This document shows, one piece after another, positions 52,378 to 61,923 of a stretch of DNA of 64,000 bases (position 1 is its first letter; the number at the start of each line of letters is the position of its first letter). The DNA is from Companilactobacillus nuruki (GTDB lineage Bacteria > Bacillota > Bacilli > Lactobacillales > Lactobacillaceae): assembly GCF_002872255.1 (NCBI RefSeq), contig NZ_NIPR01000008.1:1-64000 (forward strand). Reading direction: 5' to 3'. A program made the position numbers and the translations under genes. Under the pieces are notes generated by a model. It was given only the letters and a program-made list of their open reading frames with translations, did not search any database and was not told the DNA's origin.

Positions 52378-53670
52378 ATGAATATTACAACGCTAATTAA
52401 TTATATATTAATTGCTGCTGTTGGTGGAGTTGGTTCGATTCTTGCAAATCGCGGTATTGCAGTGTTTAACGATGGATTAAGACCAATTATGCCAGAGTAT
52501 ATTGAAGGAAAAATTACCAGAAAAGAACTAGCAGCAACCAGTTTTGCCGTCAGTTTTGGGTTAATTATTGGGTTTGGTATTCCAGTTTCAATCGGTTCAA
52601 CAATTTTGGTGGCTCATAGTATCTTATTGGCTGCCGATGTTATTGGAACTTGGACACCAGATAATAAATGGGGTACTGCATTAGCCGGTGTTGTCGGAGC
52701 GGTTTATGGAGCAGGATTATTATTCGGACTGTCATCAATTGTTGCATTATTTAAAATGCTACCATTCAACTTTTTACCTGCGCTTTCATTAATGAGTGGT
52801 CCCATTCTATTAGCTTTCTGTGCTTTTCCGGCTCTTGCAGTTGCAAGTCAACATAGTCCCAAAAAGGGATTTATCACATTTGGTTTAACATTTCTAGCAT
52901 ACCTGTTGGCAACTAAATTTGGTACTTTTAAAGCTGGAAAATACACAATTACTTTGAATGCTATTGGCATGGCTTTGTTGGTTGCGATGATCTGTATGAT
53001 TTACTTTGCAGCACAAATTAAAGGCGAAGGCAACTCTAATGCTAGTTTAGTGAATGTCTTCTCAAAGCGTGTTGGTCGTATTAAAGGAAACTGGATCTGG
53101 TTGTCAATAATGGGTGGATTAATAACAGCCGCATCAAGTATGTTGATTATTGCCGTTGATGTTCTTCCACAACAATTATTGGTTAAGAATCAAATCATGG
53201 AGGCAGCAATTGCAACATTTGCTCGTGCAATTGGGTTTATTCCGTTGGTATTTTCAACTGCTATTGTAACTGGTGTTTATGGAATGGCTGGTACAACCAT
53301 CATCTTCGCACTTGGTTTGTTGCTAAAAGGTCAACCAATTGTTGCTTTTATTGCTGGATTTGTTTGGATGTGGATTGAGGTTCAATTATTAGCAGCTACT
53401 GCTAAAGGATTGGATAAATTCCCAGGTTTAAGAGATATGGGAGAACATATTAGAACATCATTGCAAGATACTATTGCAATTGCCTTATTAATTGGTGCAG
53501 CGATTGCATGTAATAAGATGGCTGCCAATATTGGTTTCTTTTGGGTTATTGGATTCTGGCTTTTAAACAGGAAGGCTAAGAAACCTTTAGTAGATATGGC
53601 TGTAGGACCAATTGCAACAATTGCGTTTGGTGTTTTATTAAATTTGTTAAGAATAATAATGCTATTTTAA
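52378..53670 (+). CDS. yhfT: YhfT-like membrane protein
   Basis: 430-aa protein with about 10-12 hydrophobic segments. It matches the YhfT pattern: ILANRGIAVFNDGLRPIMPEY near the start, GSTILVAHSILLAADVIG, and FARAIGFIPLVFSTAIVTGVYG. It is probably the transporter of the operon; substrate unknown. AGGATGATG precedes the ATG. Confidence 0.88.
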   Translation: MNITTLINYILIAAVGGVGSILANRGIAVFNDGLRPIMPEYIEGKITRKELAATSFAVSFGLIIGFGIPVSIGSTILVAHSILLAADVIGTWTPDNKWGTALAGVVGAVYGAGLLFGLSSIVALFKMLPFNFLPALSLMSGPILLAFCAFPALAVASQHSPKKGFITFGLTFLAYLLATKFGTFKAGKYTITLNAIGMALLVAMICMIYFAAQIKGEGNSNASLVNVFSKRVGRIKGNWIWLSIMGGLITAASSMLIIAVDVLPQQLLVKNQIMEAAIATFARAIGFIPLVFSTAIVTGVYGMAGTTIIFALGLLLKGQPIVAFIAGFVWMWIEVQLLAATAKGLDKFPGLRDMGEHIRTSLQDTIAIALLIGAAIACNKMAANIGFFWVIGFWLLNRKAKKPLVDMAVGPIATIAFGVLLNLLRIIMLF

Positions 53671-53697
53671 TTAATTACATGGAAAGAGGAAATTAAT

Positions 53698-54582
53698 ATG
53701 TTAGTACCTGGTATGGTTTATTCACATGAGCATATTCCAATTGATTTATCAGAAGTTAAGCATAATGAAGATTGTCATCTTGATTCGCAAAATTTAGTGA
53801 TTGAAGAATTTAAGGATTTATATTCTAAAGGTGTAAGAAATGTTATAGATATGACTAATAGAGGTATGGGGAGAAATATTCCTTATGCTCAAAGAGTTGC
53901 TAAGGAGTCTGGAATCAATATAGTTCAATCAACGGGATTTTATCAAGATGCTTTTTTACCAATTGAAGTTTATAGATTATCGATAAATCAATTAGCAGAA
54001 GAAATGATTAAAGATATTCAAGTCGGAATCAAGGGAACAGATATAAAAGCTGGAGTTATTGGCGAAATTGCTACTACTCAAGGTAAATGGACAGAAGGTG
54101 AGGGCAAGGTATTTGATGCAGCAGTAATTGCTTCAAAAGAAACAGGTTGTCCAATTAGTACTCATACATCTATTGGTACATTGGGTCATGAGCAAGTACG
54201 TTATTTCCAAAGAAATAATGCCAATCTAAGTAAAATTGTTATTGGTCATGTAGATTTATCTGCAAGTTCTGAATATGTCATTGATATGCTTAAAACAGGT
54301 ATTAATGTTGAATTTGATACTATTGGTAAGAATAATTATTTGGCTGATTCGATCAGGGTAAAGATGCTTAAAGATATCGAAGAAGGAGGATATGAAGACC
54401 AAGTTGTCATGTCAATGGATATTACCAGAAAATCACATCTGAAGGAAAACGGTGGAAATGGATATTCCTATCTATTGGATAGTTTTATCCCTGAACTTGA
54501 AGATGGTGGCGTTTCAGAAAAATTCATCAATAAAATGATGAATGATAATCCCCACAGAATCTATGGTGATTTTAATGCCTAA
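53698..54582 (+). CDS. php: YhfV/Php-like phosphotriesterase-family hydrolase
   Basis: 294 aa, the length of E. coli Php (292). Amidohydrolase-fold metal site: SHEHIPIDL (HxH), Glu in GVIGEIATTQG (where some members have a carboxylated Lys), His in CPISTHTS and VIGHVDLS, and Asp in VMSMDITRK. The catalytic set looks complete. The true substrate is unknown, possibly an ester, lactone or phosphoester. It overlaps the next gene by 8 nt. Confidence 0.9.
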   Translation: MLVPGMVYSHEHIPIDLSEVKHNEDCHLDSQNLVIEEFKDLYSKGVRNVIDMTNRGMGRNIPYAQRVAKESGINIVQSTGFYQDAFLPIEVYRLSINQLAEEMIKDIQVGIKGTDIKAGVIGEIATTQGKWTEGEGKVFDAAVIASKETGCPISTHTSIGTLGHEQVRYFQRNNANLSKIVIGHVDLSASSEYVIDMLKTGINVEFDTIGKNNYLADSIRVKMLKDIEEGGYEDQVVMSMDITRKSHLKENGGNGYSYLLDSFIPELEDGGVSEKFINKMMNDNPHRIYGDFNA

Positions 54583-55672
54583 ATTTAAAACGTATCCTCT
54601 AGAAAGCATTTCAGTTGAAGAAGCCTTAAAAAAACAATTTTGTTTAGTTGATATTATGACAAGACATTTTTCGGGAAATGAATTATTAAGTCGTGGTGAC
54701 TTGGGTGTAGTTCCCGGATTGAATCAACCAAAGTATACGAAAAAGGTAGAAGACGTATTGGCAGATTACTTTGGAACTGAATCAGCAATGTTAGTACGTG
54801 GTTCAGGAACAGCGGCTATTAGAATGGCATTGCATTCAGTTTTGAATCCAGGAAGTACCCTTTTGGTTCACAAGGCACCGATTTACCCTACAACTAAAGT
54901 TTCAATCGACAGTATGGGAATTAAGGCTAAGGAAATAGATTACAACAATATTGAAAAAGAACCCTTAATTAAAAATGTTTCAGCAATTTTGATTCAATAT
55001 ACACGTCAACAACCTGAAGATTCATATTCTATGAAAAATATTATTAAATATTTTAAATCTAATTATCCCAATACTCCGATAATTACAGATGATAATTATG
55101 CCGTAATGAAGGTAAAAAAAATTGGGGTTGAGTTAGGTGCAAATTTAAGTTGTTTCTCTACTTTTAAATTATTAGGTCCAGAAGGAATAGGCTGTATTGT
55201 TGGAAATAAAAAAGAATTGGATAAGTTAAGAAAAGAAAATTATTCCGGAGGTTCACAAGTACAAGGACATGAGGCACTCGATGTATTAAGGGGATTAACT
55301 TATGCGCCGGTTGCTTTAGCCAATCAAGCTAACGTGGTTAGCGAATTAGTAGAGCGATTAAATAATAATGAAATCCCTGAAATATCTTATGCTTATGTGG
55401 CTAATGCCCAATCAAAAGTTTTATTAGTAGAATTTGATCATCCAATTGCGCAGGAAATATTAAAATATACAAATTCTTTAGGAGCGGCACCAAATCCAGT
55501 TGGGGCCGAATCTAAATATGAAATTGTTCCTATGTTTTATCGAGTTTCCGGAACATTTAGAGAATATGATCCTGAACTACTTAAAACCACAATTCGAATC
55601 AATCCATATAGATGTGGAGCGGATACGATAATCCGAATTTTAAAGGAAAGTATCAATAAGGTGGTGAAATAA
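54575..55672 (+). CDS. yhfS: YhfS-like PLP-dependent aminotransferase-fold enzyme
   Basis: 365 aa from the ATG at 54575 (E. coli YhfS has 361). Fold-type I PLP enzyme: PLP Lys198 in STFKLLGPEGIG, the Asp-type site in ITDDNYAVMKV, and a near-identical core LVDIMTRHFSGNELLSRGDLGVVPGLNQP. Members resemble cystathionine-lyase/aminotransferase-like enzymes. It overlaps php at its start and yhfX at its end, so translation is coupled. Confidence 0.9.
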   Translation: MPKFKTYPLESISVEEALKKQFCLVDIMTRHFSGNELLSRGDLGVVPGLNQPKYTKKVEDVLADYFGTESAMLVRGSGTAAIRMALHSVLNPGSTLLVHKAPIYPTTKVSIDSMGIKAKEIDYNNIEKEPLIKNVSAILIQYTRQQPEDSYSMKNIIKYFKSNYPNTPIITDDNYAVMKVKKIGVELGANLSCFSTFKLLGPEGIGCIVGNKKELDKLRKENYSGGSQVQGHEALDVLRGLTYAPVALANQANVVSELVERLNNNEIPEISYAYVANAQSKVLLVEFDHPIAQEILKYTNSLGAAPNPVGAESKYEIVPMFYRVSGTFREYDPELLKTTIRINPYRCGADTIIRILKESINKVVK

Positions 55673-56838
55673 TGTTTCTTAAACAACTTGAAAAACAAAA
55701 CCCAGAATTAATTGATTTTGCATTTGAATTACATGAAACTGGACAAATTTTACCAGATACATATGTGATTGATTTGGATATGATTCATGAGAATACAAAG
55801 AAGATTGTTTCTGAAGCAAAAAAATATGGTATCGAGTTACTTTATATGACCAAACAATTGGGAAGAAATCCAATTATAGCTAAAGAAATTGAGATGGCAG
55901 GAATAGAAAATGCAGTTGTTGTTGATTATAGAGAAGCAGAAGTATTTATGGAGAATAATCTCAAATTAGGAAATGTTGGTCATTTAGTCCAGATACCAAA
56001 AGAATTTTTAAAGAAAATAGTTAACTATGGAACAAAGTACTTTACAACCTATTCTTTGGAAAATACTAGAGATTTAAATGATACTGCTAGGGCGGTTGAT
56101 AAAAAACAAAAGGTGATTTTGAAAGTTCAAGATACTAGGGATGATATTTATCCAGGTCAAGTGGGTGGGTTTACCTTAAAGGAATTAGATGATCAGTTTG
56201 AGAAATTAAAAAGTTTATCGAATATAGAAATTGTAGGGATTACAACTTTTCCAGCCGTACTTTTTGATGAGAAAACATGTAGTTATGGATCAACTTCAAA
56301 TATACAGACAGTTGAAGAGGCAAAAAAGATATTTAAAAAACATAATGCTGATTGTTCGGTTATAAGTTTACCTTCGGCAACAGCCACAAAATCTATTAAG
56401 TTGATTAAAGAACTCGGTGGTACTGAAGGAGAACCAGGACATTCATTAACGGGAACAACCCCAATGCATGCATTAAAAGATCTTCCAGAAAAACCTGCAT
56501 ATTGTTATGTAAGCGAAATCTCTCATAGTTATAACGATCATAGTTACATATATGGTGGCGGATACTACAGAAGAGGACACCTTAAAAATGCGATTGTAAA
56601 AGATGGAGATAAAGTTCATTCAGCCGAGGTTTTAGCATTAGATAATTCAAGTATCGATTATTACTTGGAATTAAATAAAAAATTTAAGTCAGGATTACCT
56701 GTGATTATGTCAACAAGAACACAAATCTTTGTGACAAGAAGTACAGTTGCCTTAGTAAGAGGATTACATAAGGGAAGTCCAAAATTAGTTGGTCTCTATG
56801 ACAGTCAAGGAAGAGAATTACCAAAGGGGGTTAAATAA
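55672..56838 (+). CDS. yhfX: YhfX-like PLP enzyme (alanine racemase-like fold)
   Basis: 388 aa (E. coli YhfX 387). Fold-type III N-terminal PLP barrel: PLP Lys61 in LYMTKQLGRNP, then GGGYYRRGHLKNAIV and RTQIFVTRSTVALVRG in the C-terminal half. Activity unknown; racemase, decarboxylase or lyase chemistry is possible. Start overlaps the yhfS stop by 1 nt. Confidence 0.9.
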   Translation: MFLKQLEKQNPELIDFAFELHETGQILPDTYVIDLDMIHENTKKIVSEAKKYGIELLYMTKQLGRNPIIAKEIEMAGIENAVVVDYREAEVFMENNLKLGNVGHLVQIPKEFLKKIVNYGTKYFTTYSLENTRDLNDTARAVDKKQKVILKVQDTRDDIYPGQVGGFTLKELDDQFEKLKSLSNIEIVGITTFPAVLFDEKTCSYGSTSNIQTVEEAKKIFKKHNADCSVISLPSATATKSIKLIKELGGTEGEPGHSLTGTTPMHALKDLPEKPAYCYVSEISHSYNDHSYIYGGGYYRRGHLKNAIVKDGDKVHSAEVLALDNSSIDYYLELNKKFKSGLPVIMSTRTQIFVTRSTVALVRGLHKGSPKLVGLYDSQGRELPKGVK

Positions 56839-56839
56839 T

Positions 56840-58069
56840 ATGGGAAAGTTTGGAGTTATTGTATTAGATAGTTTTGGTGTCGGAGCTATGGACGATGTTT
56901 CCAAGGTTCGTCCTAATGATATTGGATCTAATACTGCTTTAAATATAATTAAAGCGGTTCCACAAATAAAAATACCAAATTTAATTAAATTAGGATTAAT
57001 GAATACAATTGGTGAAGAAAGAGGAGAAAATAAGTTCTCTAATACTGCCAATTGGGGAACTTCAAACCTGATGCACCATGGTGCTGATTCTTATTTGGCC
57101 CACCAGGAAATCATGGGAACAAAGCCTAAAATGCCATTATTACAGCCATTTAATGAAGTTATTGATATTGTAGAATCACAAATAAAAGAAGATGGTTTTG
57201 ATGTAAAAAGATATGGCGATGATGGTTATCAGGTATTAATAGTAAATGATTGTGCAACTGTTGGGGATAATTTAGAGGCTGATCCTGGCCAAGTGTATAA
57301 TGTGACAGCCACTCTTGATAAAATGTCTTTTGAGGAAATAACTAAACTAGGTGAATCCGTAAGAAGTGTGGTAAAAGTTTCTCGTGTTATTGCTTTTGGT
57401 GGCAGAGAGGTGACACTTAAAGATATTTTAAATGCTCGTAAAGTTGAACATGGAAAGTATGTAGGTGTGTCTGCGCCTGAATCAGGAGTTTATAATAAAG
57501 ATTATCATGTTATTCATTTGGGGTATGGTATTAATCCCAAAGTACAATTACCACAAATTCTTCATAGATCAAACATTGATGTTGCTTTAGTTGGTAAAAC
57601 TGCTGATATTATTAATGTTAATACCGACAGAAAATTTCCAGGTGTTGATACAAACTATTTATTTGATAAGTTTATTGAGCAATCGAAAGATATGACTAAC
57701 GGTTTGTTATTTATGAATATTCAGGAGACAGATTTAGCAGGCCATGCGGAAGATGCTGTAAGTTATGCTGATGTTTTAGAAAAGGCAGATAAAAAAATAG
57801 GAGAGTTGTTGCCACTATATACGGGTGATGATATTTTAATCATTATGGCTGATCATGGAGATGATCCAACGATTGGATTTACTTTACACACTCGTGAACG
57901 TACCCCGTTGTTGATTTATAAAGAAGGAACTCATAATAAGTATGTTGGCGATCGGTCAACTCTTTCTGATGTGGGAGCCACTGGTGCAGATTATTTTGGA
58001 GTTGATTATCCTGAAAATGGAAAGAGTTTCTTACATAGAATCGTTGATGGTACTGATATTGGCGATTGA
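56840..58069 (+). CDS. yhfW: YhfW-like phosphopentomutase-family protein
   Basis: 409 aa from the ATG at 56840 with AAAGGGGG upstream (E. coli YhfW 408). Alkaline-phosphatase-superfamily metal site: VIVLDSFGVGAMDD near the N-terminus, MNIQETDLAGH, and MADHGDDPTIGFTLHTRERTPLL. It resembles phosphopentomutase DeoB without being it. Last gene of the operon; a terminator follows. Confidence 0.9.
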   Translation: MGKFGVIVLDSFGVGAMDDVSKVRPNDIGSNTALNIIKAVPQIKIPNLIKLGLMNTIGEERGENKFSNTANWGTSNLMHHGADSYLAHQEIMGTKPKMPLLQPFNEVIDIVESQIKEDGFDVKRYGDDGYQVLIVNDCATVGDNLEADPGQVYNVTATLDKMSFEEITKLGESVRSVVKVSRVIAFGGREVTLKDILNARKVEHGKYVGVSAPESGVYNKDYHVIHLGYGINPKVQLPQILHRSNIDVALVGKTADIINVNTDRKFPGVDTNYLFDKFIEQSKDMTNGLLFMNIQETDLAGHAEDAVSYADVLEKADKKIGELLPLYTGDDILIIMADHGDDPTIGFTLHTRERTPLLIYKEGTHNKYVGDRSTLSDVGATGADYFGVDYPENGKSFLHRIVDGTDIGD

Positions 58070-58091
58070 TTGAATAGATATGTAGGACTAT

Positions 58092-58145
58092 AAAAAGAAC
58101 AAAAAATCATCCGAATTTTAAAGATGATTTTTTGTTCTTTTTTAC
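58092..58145 (+). terminator. Terminator after the yhf-type operon
   Basis: AAAGAACAAAAAATCATC pairs with GATGATTTTTTGTTCTTT, followed by T. Confidence 0.9.
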
Positions 58146-58242
58146 TTTGCTTGGAATCGTTTACTATAAATGGTATAGTTTCAAATGTATCGTCATAAAG
58201 GCTTTAAATTGATTTTTATACATGAAAGGTCTATACAAATAA

Positions 58243-60126
58243 ATGAAAAAAGATTTAAAAACCATTAATGAAATAAAATCAGAAATAATAAACTTATCAG
58301 CAATTTTAAATTTGCCTAAAGGAACAGAATTATTCATTAGCGATATCCATGGTGAGTATGATGAGTTTGCTCATATTATGAGAAATGGGTCTGGGAATAC
58401 CAAGCAAAAAATAGCAGAAGTGTTTACTGGAAGACTATCCGCTGCTAGTCAAAAGAAATTAGCTTTTCTGATCTATTATCCTTCAGAAATTTTAAAAACT
58501 ACCAAATTAGAATTAACTGACCATGAACGTTTAATTCAATGGTATATGGATACTTTCAATAACTTAATTGAGATGTTAAGGTATACGTCGAATAAATATA
58601 CCCGATCTAAAGTTAGAAAAGCAATTGATCCAGACTTTGTTTATGTTACCGAGGAATTGCTTTATGCTGATACTAACATGGAAACAAAGCAACTTTCTTA
58701 CCAGAAAGTTATGGATAATATTATAGATTTAGGTATGGCTGATGCTTTTATTATCGAAACTTGCCATTCAATTCAGAAATTGGTAGTAGATCAGGTTCAT
58801 ATTATTGGTGATATTTATGATCGTGGACCACATCCAGATTTTATTATTGAACATTTGGCTAGGCACTGGCAAAATTTTGATTTTCAATGGGGAAACCATG
58901 ATATTTTGTGGATGGGAAGTGTGGCTGGTTCAAGGTTATGCATGCTAAATTTAATGAGAATTTGTGCCAGATATGACAATTTAGCAATTTTGACCGATTC
59001 CTACCAGATTAATTTATCAAATATTATTGATTTTGCGACAAAGAATTACACACCTTTAGAAGCATTTAAACCCAGGTCTGACACGGATGAACAGGTTTCT
59101 GAAGAGAAATCGAGAATTGATAATTGTTTACAACAGGCAATTTCGATAATGCAGTTTAAGCTAGAAGGACAAGCAATTGCTAGAAATCCGGAATTTCAAA
59201 TGGAAAATCGTTTACTATTGGATAAGTTATCCCCAGATAAAAAATCCATCACTATTGATGGGAAGGATTATCCTATCCAAAGTGGATGTTTTCAACTAGT
59301 AGATCCGAATGATCCATATCAATTGACTAAGGAAGAAACTCAATTGATTGATGAATTGATTTCACAATTTACAAACTCTAATAAATTGCGAAAACATATT
59401 CAATATTTAATTGATAATGGATCGATGTATTTGAAATATAATGGTAATTTGCTATTACATGGCTGTGTACCAGTCGATAGTGACGGCAATTTATTGGCAT
59501 GGAAGATAGGTGGAAAAGCCTATTTTGGAAAGTCTTTGTTTGATTATTTTGATAAAATAATACGAGAGTCGTTGAAAAACCCTTCGTCTAGCGATGATTT
59601 TAAAAAAGATGTTATTTGGTATTTATGGACAGGAAAAATGTCGCCACTTTTTGGTAAAGACAAAATGACGACATTTGAGAGATATTTTATTAATGATAAG
59701 AATCTTCAAATCGAAAAATTAAATCCATATTATTCATTGCGTAAAGAAGAATGGTTTGCAGATAAATTATTTAGTGATTTTGGCTTAGAAGGTGATGGTC
59801 ATATTATCAATGGACATACTCCAGTTAAAGCAGGAACCTCACCAATCATGGCTAATGGAAAAATTTTTGTTATTGATGGTGGAATGTCTAAGCCGTATCA
59901 TAAAACTACTGGTATTGGTGGATATACGTTGTTATCAAATTCATATGGTTTACAACTAGTTACCAATGAACCATTTACTACTCGAGAAAGAGCTATTAAA
60001 GATATGACGGATGTTGTTTCGACTAAGCGGGTGATTGAACAGTCCGTTCATCGAAAGACCGTTGCGGAAACCGATATTGGAGAAAAATTACGATGGCAAA
60101 TAATTGAATTGAAAAAACGTTTATAA
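58243..60126 (+). CDS. fbp: Class III fructose-1,6-bisphosphatase
   Basis: 627 aa of the Firmicutes FBPase class III type, a gluconeogenic enzyme that hydrolyses fructose-1,6-bisphosphate in the cytoplasm. Metallophosphatase blocks: ISDIHGEYDEF (Asp, His), GDIYDRGPHPD, FQWGNHDILWMGS and INGHTPVKAG. GAAAGG lies upstream of the ATG. It converges on coaBC, with 6 nt overlap at the stops. Confidence 0.95.
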   Translation: MKKDLKTINEIKSEIINLSAILNLPKGTELFISDIHGEYDEFAHIMRNGSGNTKQKIAEVFTGRLSAASQKKLAFLIYYPSEILKTTKLELTDHERLIQWYMDTFNNLIEMLRYTSNKYTRSKVRKAIDPDFVYVTEELLYADTNMETKQLSYQKVMDNIIDLGMADAFIIETCHSIQKLVVDQVHIIGDIYDRGPHPDFIIEHLARHWQNFDFQWGNHDILWMGSVAGSRLCMLNLMRICARYDNLAILTDSYQINLSNIIDFATKNYTPLEAFKPRSDTDEQVSEEKSRIDNCLQQAISIMQFKLEGQAIARNPEFQMENRLLLDKLSPDKKSITIDGKDYPIQSGCFQLVDPNDPYQLTKEETQLIDELISQFTNSNKLRKHIQYLIDNGSMYLKYNGNLLLHGCVPVDSDGNLLAWKIGGKAYFGKSLFDYFDKIIRESLKNPSSSDDFKKDVIWYLWTGKMSPLFGKDKMTTFERYFINDKNLQIEKLNPYYSLRKEEWFADKLFSDFGLEGDGHIINGHTPVKAGTSPIMANGKIFVIDGGMSKPYHKTTGIGGYTLLSNSYGLQLVTNEPFTTRERAIKDMTDVVSTKRVIEQSVHRKTVAETDIGEKLRWQIIELKKRL

Positions 60127-61311
60127 ATTAATATAAAACCCCCAGAATTTTTTTGCCACATCGACCTTAGACATCAAAGGCCAAGAATCAGGCTCGTGAT
60201 CTTTTTGTAAAAGGGTGATTTTATTAGTATCGACGTTAAAACCAGCACCATTTTCAGAAACATTATTGGCTAAAATAACATCGGCATTTTTACTTGCCAA
60301 TTTTTTCTCAGCATTTGCAAGTAGATTCTGGGTTTCGGCTGCAAAACCGACTACAAATTGATGTGTCTTGGTGGAAGCAACTGTTTTTAGAATATCGGGA
60401 TTTTTTGTTAATTTGATGGTGAAGATATCTTCATTGTCATTTTTTTTGATTTTTTGATCAGCCACGTTAATTGGTTTGAAATCAGCTACGGCAGCGGCCA
60501 TTACTAAGACATCGATAGTATCAAATCTATCTTGTAATTTTTTCATCATTTCAGCAGCCGTTTGTACTTTAATAATTTCAATATCTGTTAAATCAGTTTC
60601 TACAGTAGTAATCAAAGTAATATCTGCGCCTAAATCTCTAGCAACTTCGGCCATTGCAAGTCCCATTTTTCCGGATGAACGATTACCAATATACCTGACC
60701 GGATCAATATTTTCTTTGGTACCACCAGCGGTAACAATAACTTTTTTGCCTGTTAATTTCTTGTCGATAAAATTATTCTCAATCGCGGTCACGATTTCCG
60801 GCAATTCGGGTAGACGACCCTTACCGGTCATTCCTTCAGCTAAGAAACCAGTAGCAGGTTGGATGACTTGGATGTTCATTTTCTTAAGGATATCCAGATT
60901 ATTTTTAACTGCAAAATTATTATACATATCAGTATTCATAGCAGGAAATACTAATTTCTTGGCCTTAGTAGCGAGTATACTAGTTGAAACAATATCATCA
61001 GCTAAACCATTAGCAATTTTTCCAATAATATTGGCTGTTGCCGGAATAACGACGGCTAGGTCGGTCCATAAAGCTAGTTTAATATGGGGTATAAAATCAT
61101 TAGGACTAGTCTGTGGTGTAAAATTATCTGTAATGACTGGTCGTTGACTTAGCGTGGCAAATGTTAGTGGTGTGACAAATTCTTGAGCGGCTTTTGTCAT
61201 GATAACTTGAACCTGTGCATCTTTTTTTATCAATTCACGTACGACGTTCAATGATTTATAGGCAGCAATGCCACCAGTTACGTAGAGAGCAATATGTTTG
61301 TCTTTAATCAT
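60121..61311 (-). CDS. coaBC: Bifunctional CoaBC (phosphopantothenoylcysteine synthase/decarboxylase)
   Basis: 396 aa. The N-terminal flavin-dependent decarboxylase has GGIAAYKSLNVVRELIK, His in DFIPHIKLALW, and PAMNTDMY; the C-terminal synthetase has VTAGGTKENIDPVRYIGNRSSGKMG and a Lys-rich KLTKNPDIL block. It converts 4'-phosphopantothenate to phosphopantetheine in two steps of CoA synthesis. Located on the minus strand, convergent with fbp. Confidence 0.95.
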   Translation of the reverse strand: MIKDKHIALYVTGGIAAYKSLNVVRELIKKDAQVQVIMTKAAQEFVTPLTFATLSQRPVITDNFTPQTSPNDFIPHIKLALWTDLAVVIPATANIIGKIANGLADDIVSTSILATKAKKLVFPAMNTDMYNNFAVKNNLDILKKMNIQVIQPATGFLAEGMTGKGRLPELPEIVTAIENNFIDKKLTGKKVIVTAGGTKENIDPVRYIGNRSSGKMGLAMAEVARDLGADITLITTVETDLTDIEIIKVQTAAEMMKKLQDRFDTIDVLVMAAAVADFKPINVADQKIKKNDNEDIFTIKLTKNPDILKTVASTKTHQFVVGFAAETQNLLANAEKKLASKNADVILANNVSENGAGFNVDTNKITLLQKDHEPDSWPLMSKVDVAKKFWGFYINL

Positions 61312-61390
61312 TTTTTCACCTCAGAAATTTTTCTTACTATTATTATACCTGTTTTGGAGTATGATATTATTCATGTATCAGGAGGGAACT

Positions 61391-61582
61391 ATGAATATTT
61401 TTACAGCCGATATTATTTTGTTTTTATTACTAATTTCGATTTTTAATAATCCTTTACTTAATATTTTCCAAGCTTTGGGTTGGAATTTTATTTTTAGCGA
61501 AGTGTTAATTGGTCTGATTTTATTATTAATATTATTTATCATTCATAAATATATTTTAAGAAAATACGTTTTTAAAAAATAG
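61391..61582 (+). CDS. Small hydrophobic membrane protein, unknown
   Basis: 63 aa from the ATG at 61391 (AGGAGGG upstream); the longer frame from 61298 overlaps the coaBC start and has no support. Two hydrophobic segments and a basic tail (KYILRKYVFKK). I do not recognise a family. Divergent from coaBC. Confidence 0.6.
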   Translation: MNIFTADIILFLLLISIFNNPLLNIFQALGWNFIFSEVLIGLILLLILFIIHKYILRKYVFKK

Positions 61583-61923
61583 GTGGTTCTACAAAGATTA
61601 CTATTCAGTCTAAAGATTTTGGGGGTGATTCCCAAGCTTTCACTTTTTCTAGACGGAGCCGGTTTCAAATTTTGTTCCAGGTTAAATAATTGTTGTATAA
61701 ATTTTTATTCAAAATAAATAGTCTGTATTGATTTTCAATCTCGTTCAAAAAGAACATTGATTGATATCAATACAGACTATTTTTGAATATTTAAAAACTT
61801 AGAATAGAACTAATCATACTTATTGCAATCTTAAGAAAGAACAATAACCGTTACAATCACTTTTTTGTTGCTCAGAAGTGTAAAATTAAATTAAGTATAT
61901 TTCCACCAAAGGAGTGATTTTAG
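61583..61923. other. Intergenic stretch with a long hairpin
   Basis: No gene is seen. AAATAGTCTGTATTGAT (61716-61732) and ATCAATACAGACTATTT (61766-61782) make a 17-bp stem with an inner TCAATC/GATTGA stem, followed by TTGAAT; it is probably a bidirectional terminator. The 61600-61660 part holds a GC-richer patch (GGGGGTGATTCCC, CGGAGCCGG) with no known meaning. AAAGGAG precedes the GH3 start. Confidence 0.6.

Noticed and set aside
60476-61147. Long open frame antisense to coaBC
   Set aside because: It is a mirror of the conserved coaBC frame; no ribosome binding site or family match.
61707-61793. Long inverted repeat as an insertion-sequence end or attachment site
   Set aside because: No transposase, no target duplication and no second copy; it reads as a terminator-like hairpin.
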